From contig NZ_VCEI01000025.1 of the NCBI RefSeq assembly GCF_005860765.1, forward strand, positions 372,001 through 436,000: 64,000 nt of DNA, read 5' to 3'. This DNA is from Dyadobacter sediminis (lineage in GTDB: Bacteria; Bacteroidota; Bacteroidia; Cytophagales; Spirosomataceae). The stretch's first letter is position 1; each line of letters starts with the position of its first letter. The translations under genes and the position numbers were made by a program. Shown here one piece after another: positions 1 to 9,807 of this stretch. The notes under the pieces are model-generated. The model searched no databases, had not been told where the DNA came from, and was given only the letters and a program-made list of their open reading frames with translations.

Positions 1-1
1 G

Positions 2-1003
2 GCCGGTACGCGCTTTGCGATCATGTCTTTCAAGACATTCGGAAAACAGCCGGTCATGCGGGAAGTGCGCAGCGGCGACAGCAGTGTAACGGACCTGAAA
101 TCTGCACTGGTTTTTCAGGATACCTTAAAGGTAAAACGGCTTTACCTGAATCAGCTCGATTTGAAATCGGTTCCGGATGTAATTTACAGGTTTCCGAATC
201 TGGAAGAATTGTATCTGGGCAGGAATGAATTACAAAGCGTTCATATTCAGATGCAGCATCTGCCAAAGCTGAAACAACTTCATTTACAGAATAATCAGAT
301 CGGAAACAATGGTTTGGAAATTACCGAAAATCATTCGCTTACATTACTGAACCTGAACGAAAACAAATTTACAGACATTCCAAAACAGTTGCGGGCATCC
401 AGGAAGCTTTCCAGTTTGTGGCTTGGCGGCAATGAAATGAATCATTTATCGAATAAAAGTTTCAGAAAACTAAATAGCGTTCAGGATCTGAATTTTTATA
501 AATCAGCCATTCCGGTTTTGCCGAAAGGAATCAAAAAAATGAAGAATCTGGAAGTGCTGGATCTTTATTACAACAAGCTCGAAACACTGCCGGTTTCCAT
601 CACCAAATTGAAAAAACTGACGCATCTGGCTGTTTCGCACAATCAGTTGACGTCGTTGCCGAAGAAAATTGACCGTCTTTCCAAAGTGCATACGCTTTAC
701 GCGCATCACAATCATATCAGCAAGCTGCCGGCTCGCATTGCAAAAATGCAGAATCTTAAAATCCTGGATCTTGGTTTCAACTGGTTTACGGATTTTCCAA
801 AGGAACTTACCGCTTTTTTCAATCTGCAGGAACTGGATCTTTCGTCCAACAACTTCCTTACTTTTCCGGAACAGCTGCTGGAGATAAAGCAGCTGGACAA
901 GCTTTATCTCCGTGGAAACCCGTTTGTGAAAGACGATGCCGAAATAAAGTACAGCCAGCAACTCGGACAGCTGAAAAACAGGAATATTGAAGTATACTAC
1001 TGA
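2..1003 (+). CDS. Leucine-rich-repeat protein, 5' end outside window
   Basis: The reading frame is open from the first bases, with no start codon before the ATG at 23, so the gene probably begins upstream of the window. The visible 326+ residues are almost entirely leucine-rich repeats of about 23 residues with the pattern LxxLxLxxNxLxxLP, for example around residues 190-310. LRR proteins of this sort bind proteins; the ligand cannot be told. No signal peptide is visible in the part present. The TGA stop at 1001-1003 directly abuts the stop of the convergent gene at 1004. If translation really starts at 23 the protein would be 326 aa. LRR identity is certain; the cellular role is unknown. Confidence 0.85.
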   Translation, partial: AGTRFAIMSFKTFGKQPVMREVRSGDSSVTDLKSALVFQDTLKVKRLYLNQLDLKSVPDVIYRFPNLEELYLGRNELQSVHIQMQHLPKLKQLHLQNNQIGNNGLEITENHSLTLLNLNENKFTDIPKQLRASRKLSSLWLGGNEMNHLSNKSFRKLNSVQDLNFYKSAIPVLPKGIKKMKNLEVLDLYYNKLETLPVSITKLKKLTHLAVSHNQLTSLPKKIDRLSKVHTLYAHHNHISKLPARIAKMQNLKILDLGFNWFTDFPKELTAFFNLQELDLSSNNFLTFPEQLLEIKQLDKLYLRGNPFVKDDAEIKYSQQLGQLKNRNIEVYY

Positions 1004-3259
1004 TTACAGATTCCACCAGTATGTGAATTTCAAAACAATCGCCCGGTTTTTGACCATGAAGTTTTCGGGAAGATAATTGTCCGTGTAAACAATGAACAAA
1101 TCCGAAGCCGGCTTGTACCGCCATTGCAGACGTGCGTTCAGGTTGATATTATCCGCCTGATTGTTGTACTGCATGAAAGTGGTAAAAAACAGGTTGTTCG
1201 TAAAAGTGACGTCCACACGCGGACCGACGAGCCATAACTGCTTGCGGTTCCAGGGTTCCGGCAAATGGATATCGTTGTAATTTCCGGCCATTGTAATTGC
1301 TACATAAGGCTGCACGCGGTAGCCAAGTTCGGCGCGCAGGTTATTGCGTCTTCCGTTTTGATAGTAACCGCCTGTTATTCCGGAAACAAGATATGTAAAC
1401 CGGTTTTGCGGGCCGGAAACGATATCAAAACCGGCGGATTTGTAGCTGTGTTCACTGCCTGTTGTCAGCGTGAAGCCGCCGAGGTTAGTCGGGTCAAACG
1501 GGCGTAAAAGGCGTACATAATTGCTGGCTCCCCAGACGGCTACCGTTGCGCGGTTTATGAAATTCAGGTTATAGGAAAGAATATATTCCTTATCGCTGAC
1601 ATTAAACTGTTTGTCCCAGTAAACATTGCTGACGAGCTTGGGCCCGTGACTGATGATTTTCGGAGATTTCACAAAAAACAGATAACCGATGTTCGGGCTG
1701 ATTTTATAATAACCCATCCGCACGGCATTCGGAACGTACCCCACTTCTGCATTGTAGTTTTTACCGACGTATTCATGCTGCCATTGCCAGAAAAAATTGG
1801 CCTTGTTGAATTTCAGATCGGCGGCATGTGAAAAATCATCCGTTGATTTTCCCGGCGTAAAGGATTTCAGGAACATGACCTTTCCGGTCCACAGGTTTTT
1901 GGCACTTGCAAGATTAAATTCCGCTCCGATGTTCCGGTTATAGCGGCTGGTGGCTGCATGCCTGTCGAGTGAATAGTTGGTCGCATCCTTGTTTACGTAT
2001 ATAAAACGGATATTGGACCGGGCCAGAACCTGTCTCTGAAGTGCAAACACGGCATAATTATTCCGGGGCGTCAGGCTGTCGGAAGAACCTGTTTGAACGT
2101 CCAGTACACCAATACGCCAGTTCTTGTTGATTTTACCGCTCATACGCGCTCCGAACTGGATCGGTACGCCAAGACCAATGCGGCGGGAGAAAAAAGGACG
2201 AATGGTAGCGTACCCGAAATTGGCAAAAAGATCGGCATTTTCCAGAAAGAACTGGCGGCGTTCCGGAAAAAAGAGTTCGAATCGCGTCAGGTTGGTTTGC
2301 TGCACATCCACGTCCACCTGCGAGAAATCCGGGTTAACCGTCAAATCGAGGTTCAAAGAAGGCGTCAGTCCGATTTTGACATCACCGCCGACAGCAGGTT
2401 TGTACTTGCCGGGCGTGTCATTGTCGTAATCTTTGGTAAGACGTGTGGCGGCATACGGAATCACGGAAATATTCGGGCCTGGATTGGGCGGCGGAACGTC
2501 CCATACCAGTACGCCGGTGTAAGCCAGCGATGCCGAAGGAAACTGCCTCGGAACCGGCGCCCAAGCCGATTTCTCGGAAATGGTAAGATCCTGCCGGCTG
2601 AAGTTGATTCCCCAGCGTGTAATTCCGGGTTTGTAACGGATGCTTTTAAACGGGATCGCAGCTTCCCAGACCCATTTGTCGTCATCGTTCTTGACGGAAC
2701 TCAGCCATTTGTTGTCCCAGCTCAGATCCACGGTTCCGCCATCGCCCTGCTGTCCGTCCCATGGAGCGCCGGCAGCATTGGCCCCGAATGAAAAACCGTT
2801 GGTACGGTCATCAAACGTGTCCATGAAAAGCAGGAAGTTGTCATTTTTTCCAAATGCAAAATCCCTTTTAAGCGATTCCACAATGATAGCACCTTTGATC
2901 GGCTTGTAGTTGATAACCAGAATGTAAAGATTATCCTTGTCATAGCACATTTTAACGTCCGTCTGTGCACGCGAAAAGCTGGTGTCCATTGGCGTGATCA
3001 TGAAAAAGTCCGTTGCCGTTTCAGCAGAAGACCAGGCAAGATCGTCCGCCACGCCGTCGATATTCAGCGGAGCGGCTGCGGAATGAATGTGGTACTGGTA
3101 ATTTTCATTGGGTTTCTGCGCAATGCTCTGGAAAATGATCAAACAGAAAAAGACAAAGGTCAGGATAGAAGTACGTTGCACTTGCTTGATGGGTATAGGA
3201 ATTGGTAGATAACGAAGGTTGAAGGTATGCTTAGCTTCTGAACCATTTTGCATCGGCAT
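1004..3259 (-). CDS. DUF5916-family outer-membrane protein with CBM9-like N-domain
   Basis: A 751-residue frame in which a hydrophobic segment ending in SIAQ (about residues 30-48) looks like a signal peptide. It is followed by a CBM9-like beta-sandwich (LNIDGVADDLAW, about 65-240) and then a long region rich in alternating aromatic strands ending in WWNL, typical of an outer-membrane barrel. This domain order is that of DUF5916 proteins, which are common in Bacteroidota and of unknown function. The upstream ATG gives an awkward 30-residue lead before the signal peptide and overlaps the next gene by 29 bp. A GTG at 3181 (VQRTSIL...) would put the signal peptide at the N-terminus and is a good alternative start. 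Substrate and role are unknown. Confidence 0.8.
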   Translation of the reverse strand: MPMQNGSEAKHTFNLRYLPIPIPIKQVQRTSILTFVFFCLIIFQSIAQKPNENYQYHIHSAAAPLNIDGVADDLAWSSAETATDFFMITPMDTSFSRAQTDVKMCYDKDNLYILVINYKPIKGAIIVESLKRDFAFGKNDNFLLFMDTFDDRTNGFSFGANAAGAPWDGQQGDGGTVDLSWDNKWLSSVKNDDDKWVWEAAIPFKSIRYKPGITRWGINFSRQDLTISEKSAWAPVPRQFPSASLAYTGVLVWDVPPPNPGPNISVIPYAATRLTKDYDNDTPGKYKPAVGGDVKIGLTPSLNLDLTVNPDFSQVDVDVQQTNLTRFELFFPERRQFFLENADLFANFGYATIRPFFSRRIGLGVPIQFGARMSGKINKNWRIGVLDVQTGSSDSLTPRNNYAVFALQRQVLARSNIRFIYVNKDATNYSLDRHAATSRYNRNIGAEFNLASAKNLWTGKVMFLKSFTPGKSTDDFSHAADLKFNKANFFWQWQHEYVGKNYNAEVGYVPNAVRMGYYKISPNIGYLFFVKSPKIISHGPKLVSNVYWDKQFNVSDKEYILSYNLNFINRATVAVWGASNYVRLLRPFDPTNLGGFTLTTGSEHSYKSAGFDIVSGPQNRFTYLVSGITGGYYQNGRRNNLRAELGYRVQPYVAITMAGNYNDIHLPEPWNRKQLWLVGPRVDVTFTNNLFFTTFMQYNNQADNINLNARLQWRYKPASDLFIVYTDNYLPENFMVKNRAIVLKFTYWWNL

Positions 3260-3530
3260 AAAACGTACCGAACGGAATCAGGGATGAGAAGAACGACAAA
3301 AAGGATTTCTTGAAAGACCAGCCATATTGAGCGGCAACCTGAACAAGCAGCAGTACAAAAAGGACGAACAGTACGCCATGCGCCATTCCGACTACGCGAA
3401 CGGCCTGCGGAATGCCAGCGAGGTATTTGAGCGGCATGGCAATACCCAGCAGCACCAGATAGGAGACACCTTCCAGAAAAGCAATGATGCGGAAGCGGCC
3501 CAAAGCTGATTTTAATAAAGTAGAAAGCAT
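3231..3530 (-). CDS. DUF3817 small integral membrane protein
   Basis: A 99-residue protein with about three hydrophobic segments and the motif pattern of DUF3817 (RIIAFLEGVSYLVLLGIAMPLKY near residues 13-35, GMAHGVLFVLF near 48-58). The family is widespread in bacteria, sits in the cytoplasmic membrane and has no established function. It is upstream of, and in the long reading overlaps, the DUF5916 gene, so the two may be co-transcribed. Family assignment is from recognisable motifs only. Confidence 0.8.
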   Translation of the reverse strand: MLSTLLKSALGRFRIIAFLEGVSYLVLLGIAMPLKYLAGIPQAVRVVGMAHGVLFVLFVLLLVQVAAQYGWSFKKSFLSFFSSLIPFGTFYADAKWFRS

Positions 3531-3827
3531 AAGAAATCAACAAAAGAAAACATGTATTACAAGTGTAAAGATACATATTCGAAAGCTTGATCTACACCAT
3601 AATGCAAAAGCTTTTCCATGGAATTGTTATATAATCATTCATTAAATGTAAAAAGAGAGGAATTCTATGCAATTCAGTAACCTAACTGCATAGAAGATGA
3701 TACTTAATGTGCTTTTTATATAATTAAATTCTAAAATCCGGATTGTTGTAAGAACATTGTTTGGTTTAGTTTGATATTTGTGGTCTGATATTTTTGAGAA
3801 AAATTTATACTACAAAAGCCAACTTAC
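3531..3827. other. AT-rich intergenic region between divergent genes
   Basis: This 297-bp stretch separates the minus-strand DUF3817 gene from the plus-strand TonB receptor and must carry both promoters. It is clearly more AT-rich than its surroundings. It contains a short inverted repeat, CTATGCA at 3665-3671 with TGCATAG at 3687-3693, which could be an operator or a weak hairpin. GATATTTG at 3773-3780 is one base off the Bacteroidota -7 box. No gene is visible. Confidence 0.5.
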
Positions 3828-6380
3828 ATGAATAAAACGTTCTTCACTTTTATTTTTACACTGGTAACCTGTTTCTGTTTTGCGCAGAGTTTCAAGGTTT
3901 CCGGAAGGATTACAGATGAAAAAGGCGATCCGCTGATCGGTGCTTCCATTATCGAAAAAGGAACCAGCAACGGAACGACAACCGATGGAAACGGTGCCTA
4001 CACGTTGTCGGTCAGCAGTGCAAGTTCTGTCATTGTAGCGACTTATGTCGGTTACAACAAGCTTGAAAAAGCCATCAGCGGCAGCGGTGAGCAGAATCTG
4101 GTTCTTGAAAATGCGACTGTCCTGAATCAGGTTACCGTTGTGGGTTCCAGAAATTTAAACCGTTCCTCTACGGATACGCCTGCACCGGTGGATGTGATCG
4201 ATATCCGGGAAATTACAACGAAGCAGGGCCAGCTGGACGTAAATCAGCTTCTTCAGTTTGCAGCTCCTTCCTTCAATTCCAATCGCCAGACCGGTTCCGA
4301 CGGTGCGGATCACGTCGATCCGGCATCTTTGCGCGGTCTCGGCCCGGATCAGACTTTGGTTCTGATCAACGGGAAAAGACGTCATCAGTCTTCGCTTGTA
4401 AACCTTTTCGGTACGCGCGGACGCGGGAACACCGGCACCGACCTGAACGCCATTCCGGCTGCTGCCATCGAACGAATTGAAATCCTGCGTGACGGCGCTT
4501 CTGCACAGTACGGTTCGGATGCCATTGCAGGCGTTATCAATATTGTTTTGAAAGAAACGGTAAATCAGCTGAGCGCCAATGTAAATGCGGGCATGTACAA
4601 GGCAAAATACCGCTACGACGATAAGCAGTTTGACGGACTGAACTATAATGCAAACCTCAACTACGGAATAAAAATCGCAAAAAAAGGGTTTCTGAACGTT
4701 ACGGCAGATTACAATTTCCGGGATCATACCAACCGCGCCAATACCGTTTCCAGCGAAGCGGATCTTGCCAGAAGACAGTACGGCGACCCGAAGATCAACA
4801 ATGCTGCAGTGTATTACAATGCAAAAGTTCCGATCGGAACGAATTTTCAGGTTTACAGCTTTGGCGGTTTTAACAAAAGAAAAGGCGATGCTTATGCGTG
4901 GACGCGTTTTGCTGACGACGATCGGAACATTCCTTCCATTTATCCGAACGGCTTTGACCCGATCATTGCCAGCACGATTGACGACCGTTCGTTTGCCTTT
5001 GGCGTAAGAGGCGTATGGAAAGGCTGGGATATTGATCTGAGCAATACATATGGTTTTAACAAATTTCATTTTAATGTAAAAAATTCGCTGAACCGTTCGC
5101 TCGGGCCATTGTCTCAGACAACGTTCGATGCCGGCGGCTTTCAGTTAGGGCAAAATGTGAACAATCTGAACATTACAAGGTATTACAAAACGATTTTATA
5201 AGGGCTTAACCTTGCATTCGGGGCGGAATACAGAACAGAACAGTATAAGATCTTTGCAGGCGAGCGCGCTTCGTATTACAACTACGACCCGACTTACCCG
5301 GGCGGTTCCCAGGGATTTCCGGGATACAGCCCGACGGACGTTACGGACAAAAGCCGTTCAAATGTGGGCGTTTATCTGGATGTAGAAGCCGATGTTACAA
5401 AGAAATTTTTGGTGGATGCCGCGGTACGTTATGAAAATTACAGCGATTTCGGAAGTACGGTAAATGGAAAAGTGGGTTTGCGCTACAAAGTAACCGATGC
5501 ATTTTCATTGCGCGGAACGGTCAGTACAGGTTTCCGTGCGCCGTCACTTGCGCAAAAATATTTCAATTCCACTTTTACCAATTTTGTGAACGGTACACCG
5601 GTTGAAGTTTTACTTGCCAATAATGAAAGTGCTGTTACGCAGGCATTGGGAATTCCTAAACTAAAACAGGAAACATCTCAGAATGCAAGCGTTGGCTTTA
5701 CAGTTTCACCGGCTTCCGGACTTTCGGTGACCGTGGATGGTTATTATGTCAAAGTAAAAGACCGCGTTGTGCTGACCGGACAATTCAGCGATGAGGACAA
5801 GGAAATTGGTGATCTTCTGAAACAGCTCAGAGTTGGAAAAGCCCAGTTTTTTACCAATGCACTATCTTATACGACGACTAAAGGAATCGATGTGATTGTA
5901 GCGCATACAACCCCATTGGGCATTGGAAGGCTTAGTTCCACACTGGCAGCCAACTTCAACTGGATGGAACTCGGTCCGGTAAACACAAGTCCGAAACTGG
6001 CAGGAAAAGAGGACATTTATTTTGATGAACGAGAACGCAGGTTTGTACTCGCTTCGGCGCCTCCCTCCAAAATAAACCTGACACTGGATTACTCAGTGGA
6101 TAAATTCAGCTTTATGCTGCGATTCATCCGTTTTGGAGAAATAAAACTGGCCAACTGGGATTACGAACTGGACGTGTACAAGCCGAGAATCCAGACGGAT
6201 GTTACCTTGAATTACAAGGTAAGCAAGAACTTTTCATTGTCGGTGGGCGGAAGCAATATCTTCAATGTTTATCCGGACATGTCCTTGCCTGCGCTTACGG
6301 AGTCGGGTGGAGCATGGGACCCTGTTCAGATGGGAAGCAACGGCGCTTTCATTTTTACCCGGCTTGGTTTCCGTTTCTGA
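3828..6380 (+). pseudogene. TonB-dependent receptor interrupted by an in-frame TAA
   Basis: Two open segments, 3828-5201 (457 aa) and 5202-6380, lie in the same reading frame and are separated only by TAA at 5199-5201; together they would make about 850 residues, a normal receptor length. Order: signal peptide (1-20), carboxypeptidase-regulatory-like domain (about 21-105), plug (about 115-240, with RDGASAQYGSDAIAGVINI), then barrel. The stop falls in the barrel just before GLNLAFGAEYRTE, a conserved continuation, and the downstream part keeps normal barrel motifs (TGFRAPSLAQKY) to a terminal GFRF. As written, the product lacks nearly half the barrel and should be non-functional unless the stop is read through or is a sequencing error. 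No frameshift or second lesion is seen. The substrate is unknown. A strong hairpin follows the gene. Confidence 0.85.
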
Positions 6381-6415
6381 TTGTAAGTATAACAGAAAAA
6401 AACAGATTGTATAAT

Positions 6416-6452
6416 AAAAAGGGGGCTCAAACAAAGTTTGAGCCCCCTTTTT
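6416..6452. terminator. Bidirectional intrinsic terminator
   Basis: A perfect 12-bp GC-rich stem, left arm 6421-6432 and right arm 6436-6447, has a 3-nt AAA loop. It is flanked by AAAAA on the left and TTTTT on the right. It sits between the convergent TonB receptor and ccmF genes and can serve both strands. Confidence 0.92.
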
Positions 6453-6468
6453 ATATTGCTGATGTATT

Positions 6469-9069
6469 TTAAACAGCCTGTGGCCTGGCTTTGGATTTGC
6501 TTTTGCCGGAAGCAGGCATATTTTCCCTGTTCCGCATTTTTACAAACTCCTTGAATCTCCTGATTGTGGCCATAACAAAGCCGATAACCAATACGAATGT
6601 TCCGAGCCAGAGTACATTGATAAGCGGCTTTTCAATGGCTTTCATGACAATAAAATCACGTTGCGTCGTATTGACGGCAAATGAGAACTGGCCTGTCTGC
6701 GGATTGATTTCCTGGAACTGAATACGCATGCCCAAATCGTTGCTTACTTCCGGCTTGCGTGCCACCATACGGTCTCGGATTACAAACGACGGCGTGATAA
6801 CATATTCTTTATCCTTGTCCAGCACGCGGATAATGGCTTTTACTGCTGCATCGCCTTCGCCAAGCGTAACGCCTTCGACCTGTTCCGTACGGATGACATT
6901 ATCCAGAATGGCAACATAATCATTTACAAAAAATGTATCGCGCATGTTTACCGTAAAGTTTTCGGTCTGACTCCAGACCGGCTCGGCAGTCGGGTTGGTT
7001 ACCATGGAAACATACGTGTACAGATCCTTGTTGTACTTGCGCTGAATGTCCGGTGATGAAACAATCCCGCCCATTCTCGGATTGATCTGAACCCTTGGGA
7101 ACAGGTTGAAAATACGTCCGGAAGGCTCACGATACTCAATATCATAATAAAAGTTTTCAGGGAAAATCTCGATCGTGTCGCCTTTGGAGTTGTATTTTTT
7201 GTCATTGACAACAATATCTCTCAGAGCAACTGCATGGAAATCGCCTTCTACAATATCGACCCAGCTTTTGGGAATATAACCCGGAATATGACGCGGCTCC
7301 ACGCGGACATCTCGCCATGTGAGCATGTAATCGCCCATTTTCTCAGGCTTGTTGAGCCATAGCGTAATATTTTCCTTGTTTTCCTTATTGTCATTACTGG
7401 TAAATTCCTCACTGCGCGAAATCATCAGCCCGGAATTGTTAATGGAAACAACTTTGGTATAACCCGAAGAAAACAGAATCCCGATCAGCATCAGTGCAAC
7501 GCCGATGTGCGTAATAGCGCCACCCGACAAGTTGTAATTTCCACTGATGATATTAATCAGAATGGTGCCGTTCGCCACAATTGCGAAAACCGCCGTAGTC
7601 AAAAGAACAATGTACTGAATGTCCTTTACGCCTTGATATGTTATAATAGCCGCACTGATGATCAATGCAATCAGCAAAGGATTGTAAAGTGCCTGAAGGC
7701 GGTTCTGACCCACTCGTTTCCACCAGAAAAACTGGCCGATACCGGTCAATACAATAATCAGCGAGAAAAACCAGAGCTGAAATTTGTTATAGTGCCCGAT
7801 CTGATCCGCCGGCAAAGCCATGTTCAGGATGGTACCGAACGCTTCCGCAATTTTATTGTAAACCGGAATGGAAGTCGTGGCAAGAATCTGGAAACCGGAC
7901 AAGCACAATAAAGTAGCACCGATAAAAATCCAGAATTCCTGTGAGTATGTAGAAACTTCTTCTTCGTCAACAGGAAGTTCTTTCCAGCGGTAAATCAGAA
8001 GGCCGGTTGCCACGATTGTGAATGTCAGAAGATAAACCAGAAGCTGACCCGAAAGTCCAAGGTCTGTAAACGAGTGAACCGATGCATTTCCCAGAACCCC
8101 GCTTCTTGTCATGAAAGTGGAGTAAAGAATGAGAATGAAAGTGGCAATCGTCAGGATAAACGAAGTTTTAAGCGCAGTGGCATTTCTTCTTCCGATAATC
8201 ATCGTATGAATAGCCGCAACAAGCACCAACCAGGGAACAATGGAAGAGTTTTCGACCGGATCCCAGTTCCAGTAACCGCCGAAGTTAAGCGTTTCGTAAG
8301 CCCAGTAAGCGCCCATCAAAATACCTACACCCAGAATCAGCGCGGAAAACAGCGCCCACGGCAATGCCGGACGAATCCAGTCCTGAATTTTCCTCGTCCA
8401 TAATCCGGCAATGGCAAACGAGAAAGGAATCAGCGTAGTGGCAAATCCCAGAAAAAGGGTAGGAGGGTGAATCACCATCCAGTAATTCTGTAAAAGCGGA
8501 TTCAGTCCGTTGCCATCTTTCGGAATGAAATTGGCGTCCATCTGATAAACCGGTAAGTCCGGCATTACTTCTTTTAGCAAAAGGAACGGAGTGGAGCCGA
8601 TTTTAAGATCCAGTCCGGGAATGACAACGCCCAGAATCATGGAAGTCAGAAATGCCTGAACCAAAGCAAAAACGGTCATCACAGGCGCTTCCCACGAGCG
8701 GTTTGAGAAAATCAGTACCACGCCGAGCACGACGTTCCAGAAGATCCAGAGCAGAAAACTTCCTTCCTGGTCCTGCCAGAAGCTGGAAATCGTGTAACCG
8801 GTCGGCAGGGAAAGCGAGGAGTTTTTCCAGGCATAATGGTACTCAAAATAATGATTTCCGATGATCCAGTACAACGAAAAGACGACCCCTGCGACTGCCG
8901 CCACGTGCACGAAAAAAATCATTCGGGCGAACTTCTTCCAGGTCAGTGTTTCCTCAGGCAATGTGCCGGACATGCCGGCTTTGAAATAGGCGAATGTTGC
9001 AACGAGCGCCGTTACAAACGCAATAATAACCAGCAGGTGACCTGCACTTCCGATTGTGCTGTGAATCAT
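6469..9069 (-). CDS. ccmF: Cytochrome c maturation heme lyase CcmF-type (CcsA family)
   Basis: An 866-residue multi-spanning membrane protein of the heme-handling CcmF/CcsA family, which attaches heme to apocytochrome c on the periplasmic side. The tryptophan-rich heme segment is at about 263-280 (GGYWNWDPVENSS), and a second conserved stretch NYWMVIHPPTLFLG lies near 195-208. It is longer than E. coli CcmF (about 650 aa), with a large soluble periplasmic portion at about 560-820 before the last membrane helix. The start overlaps the end of ccmE by 4 bp, so it is the last gene of the ccmBCDEF operon. No ccmG or ccmH gene follows here. Confidence 0.93.
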   Translation of the reverse strand: MIHSTIGSAGHLLVIIAFVTALVATFAYFKAGMSGTLPEETLTWKKFARMIFFVHVAAVAGVVFSLYWIIGNHYFEYHYAWKNSSLSLPTGYTISSFWQDQEGSFLLWIFWNVVLGVVLIFSNRSWEAPVMTVFALVQAFLTSMILGVVIPGLDLKIGSTPFLLLKEVMPDLPVYQMDANFIPKDGNGLNPLLQNYWMVIHPPTLFLGFATTLIPFSFAIAGLWTRKIQDWIRPALPWALFSALILGVGILMGAYWAYETLNFGGYWNWDPVENSSIVPWLVLVAAIHTMIIGRRNATALKTSFILTIATFILILYSTFMTRSGVLGNASVHSFTDLGLSGQLLVYLLTFTIVATGLLIYRWKELPVDEEEVSTYSQEFWIFIGATLLCLSGFQILATTSIPVYNKIAEAFGTILNMALPADQIGHYNKFQLWFFSLIIVLTGIGQFFWWKRVGQNRLQALYNPLLIALIISAAIITYQGVKDIQYIVLLTTAVFAIVANGTILINIISGNYNLSGGAITHIGVALMLIGILFSSGYTKVVSINNSGLMISRSEEFTSNDNKENKENITLWLNKPEKMGDYMLTWRDVRVEPRHIPGYIPKSWVDIVEGDFHAVALRDIVVNDKKYNSKGDTIEIFPENFYYDIEYREPSGRIFNLFPRVQINPRMGGIVSSPDIQRKYNKDLYTYVSMVTNPTAEPVWSQTENFTVNMRDTFFVNDYVAILDNVIRTEQVEGVTLGEGDAAVKAIIRVLDKDKEYVITPSFVIRDRMVARKPEVSNDLGMRIQFQEINPQTGQFSFAVNTTQRDFIVMKAIEKPLINVLWLGTFVLVIGFVMATIRRFKEFVKMRNRENMPASGKSKSKARPQAV

Positions 9070-9500
9070 GATTTTGCTGCTGTATGTTCAGTGGTTTCCA
9101 TTTTGCCGTTGTCGTATTTCGACGGACATTTCATCAATATTTTTTCGGCTGTAAAAGCGCCGTCCTGCATTTTTCCAATCACCACAACCTGTTCCGATTT
9201 ATCAAAATCCTGCGGTTTGGTGTTTTTGTAAATGACTTTCTGTTCTACGTTATTATTGTCAATCAATGTAAAAGCGAAGTAATTGGGGTCAATTTCAGGC
9301 TGGTATTCCATATCCAGAATCCGTCCTGAAACGTCTTTTTTCAATTTTCCGACCACATGGATACTTTCAGCGTCACCTTCTTGTGCCATTTCCCTGGCTT
9401 TGGTAAAGTCAACATAAGTACTGGCATCGCCGGCAGTGGAAACAATGATTCCGATGGCAACGGCTACGATAATAAGACCGAATATCTGTATCTTTTTCAT
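9066..9500 (-). CDS. ccmE: Heme chaperone CcmE, CxxxY type
   Basis: A 144-residue protein with an N-terminal membrane anchor (about 5-22) and an OB-fold body ending in a flexible tail, the layout of CcmE, which carries heme from CcmC to CcmF. In E. coli the heme is bound covalently by His in HxxxY. Here the equivalent motif is CPSKY with Cys125 and Tyr129, the CxxxY variant known from Desulfovibrio and archaeal-type CcmE. The downstream His139 (TTEHTAAKS) is not in motif context. It is co-transcribed with ccmD (5-bp gap) and ccmF (4-bp overlap). Confidence 0.92.
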   Translation of the reverse strand: MKKIQIFGLIIVAVAIGIIVSTAGDASTYVDFTKAREMAQEGDAESIHVVGKLKKDVSGRILDMEYQPEIDPNYFAFTLIDNNNVEQKVIYKNTKPQDFDKSEQVVVIGKMQDGAFTAEKILMKCPSKYDNGKMETTEHTAAKS

Positions 9501-9505
9501 GAATG

Positions 9506-9730
9506 TTACTTGATATTTAATTCCTTCTCAATTTTGCTTACACGGGAGTCAATTCGAAGCATGTTAACGGCAATGCCCAGAAACACAATGGCTATGACGG
9601 CAACTACAACCCATATTTTGCCGTCTTCGCGCAGCTTGTCAGCCATCGGGACAGCGTTTTCAGCAGCTTGTGCAAATGTATTTCCGGATATGAAAAACAG
9701 GAAAAACAGAATCTGAAGAACTCTTTTCAT
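9506..9730 (-). CDS. ccmD: CcmD-family small membrane protein
   Basis: A 74-residue protein with a cleavable-looking signal peptide ending FAQA (1-22), one membrane helix (about 40-58) and a charged coiled-coil-like tail (RVSKIEKELNIK). This is the Bacteroidota form of CcmD, which has a signal peptide unlike the proteobacterial protein. By analogy it helps release holo-CcmE from CcmC. It lies between ccmC and ccmE in the operon. The assignment rests on position plus shape, because CcmD proteins have little sequence conservation. Confidence 0.82.
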   Translation of the reverse strand: MKRVLQILFFLFFISGNTFAQAAENAVPMADKLREDGKIWVVVAVIAIVFLGIAVNMLRIDSRVSKIEKELNIK

Positions 9731-9807
9731 TGTATTTAAGGGGAACTGAAATCTTAACGAAAATTTGAATTGAAATGTTTATGATCTGTTAAAAAACAGT
9801 GATAAAT

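Noticed and set aside
3160..3576. 138-aa frame overlapping the DUF3817 gene
   Set aside because: The DUF3817 frame on the same strand has the family motifs; this one is Cys/Arg-rich noise in another frame.
4155..5069. 304-aa minus-strand frame inside the TonB receptor
   Set aside because: It is a shadow of the receptor gene: the sense strand encodes clear plug and barrel motifs, and the antisense product has no recognisable domain.
5202..6380. Second half of the TonB receptor as an independent gene
   Set aside because: It lacks signal peptide, plug and a start codon near the break, and continues the same frame, so it is the remainder of one interrupted gene.
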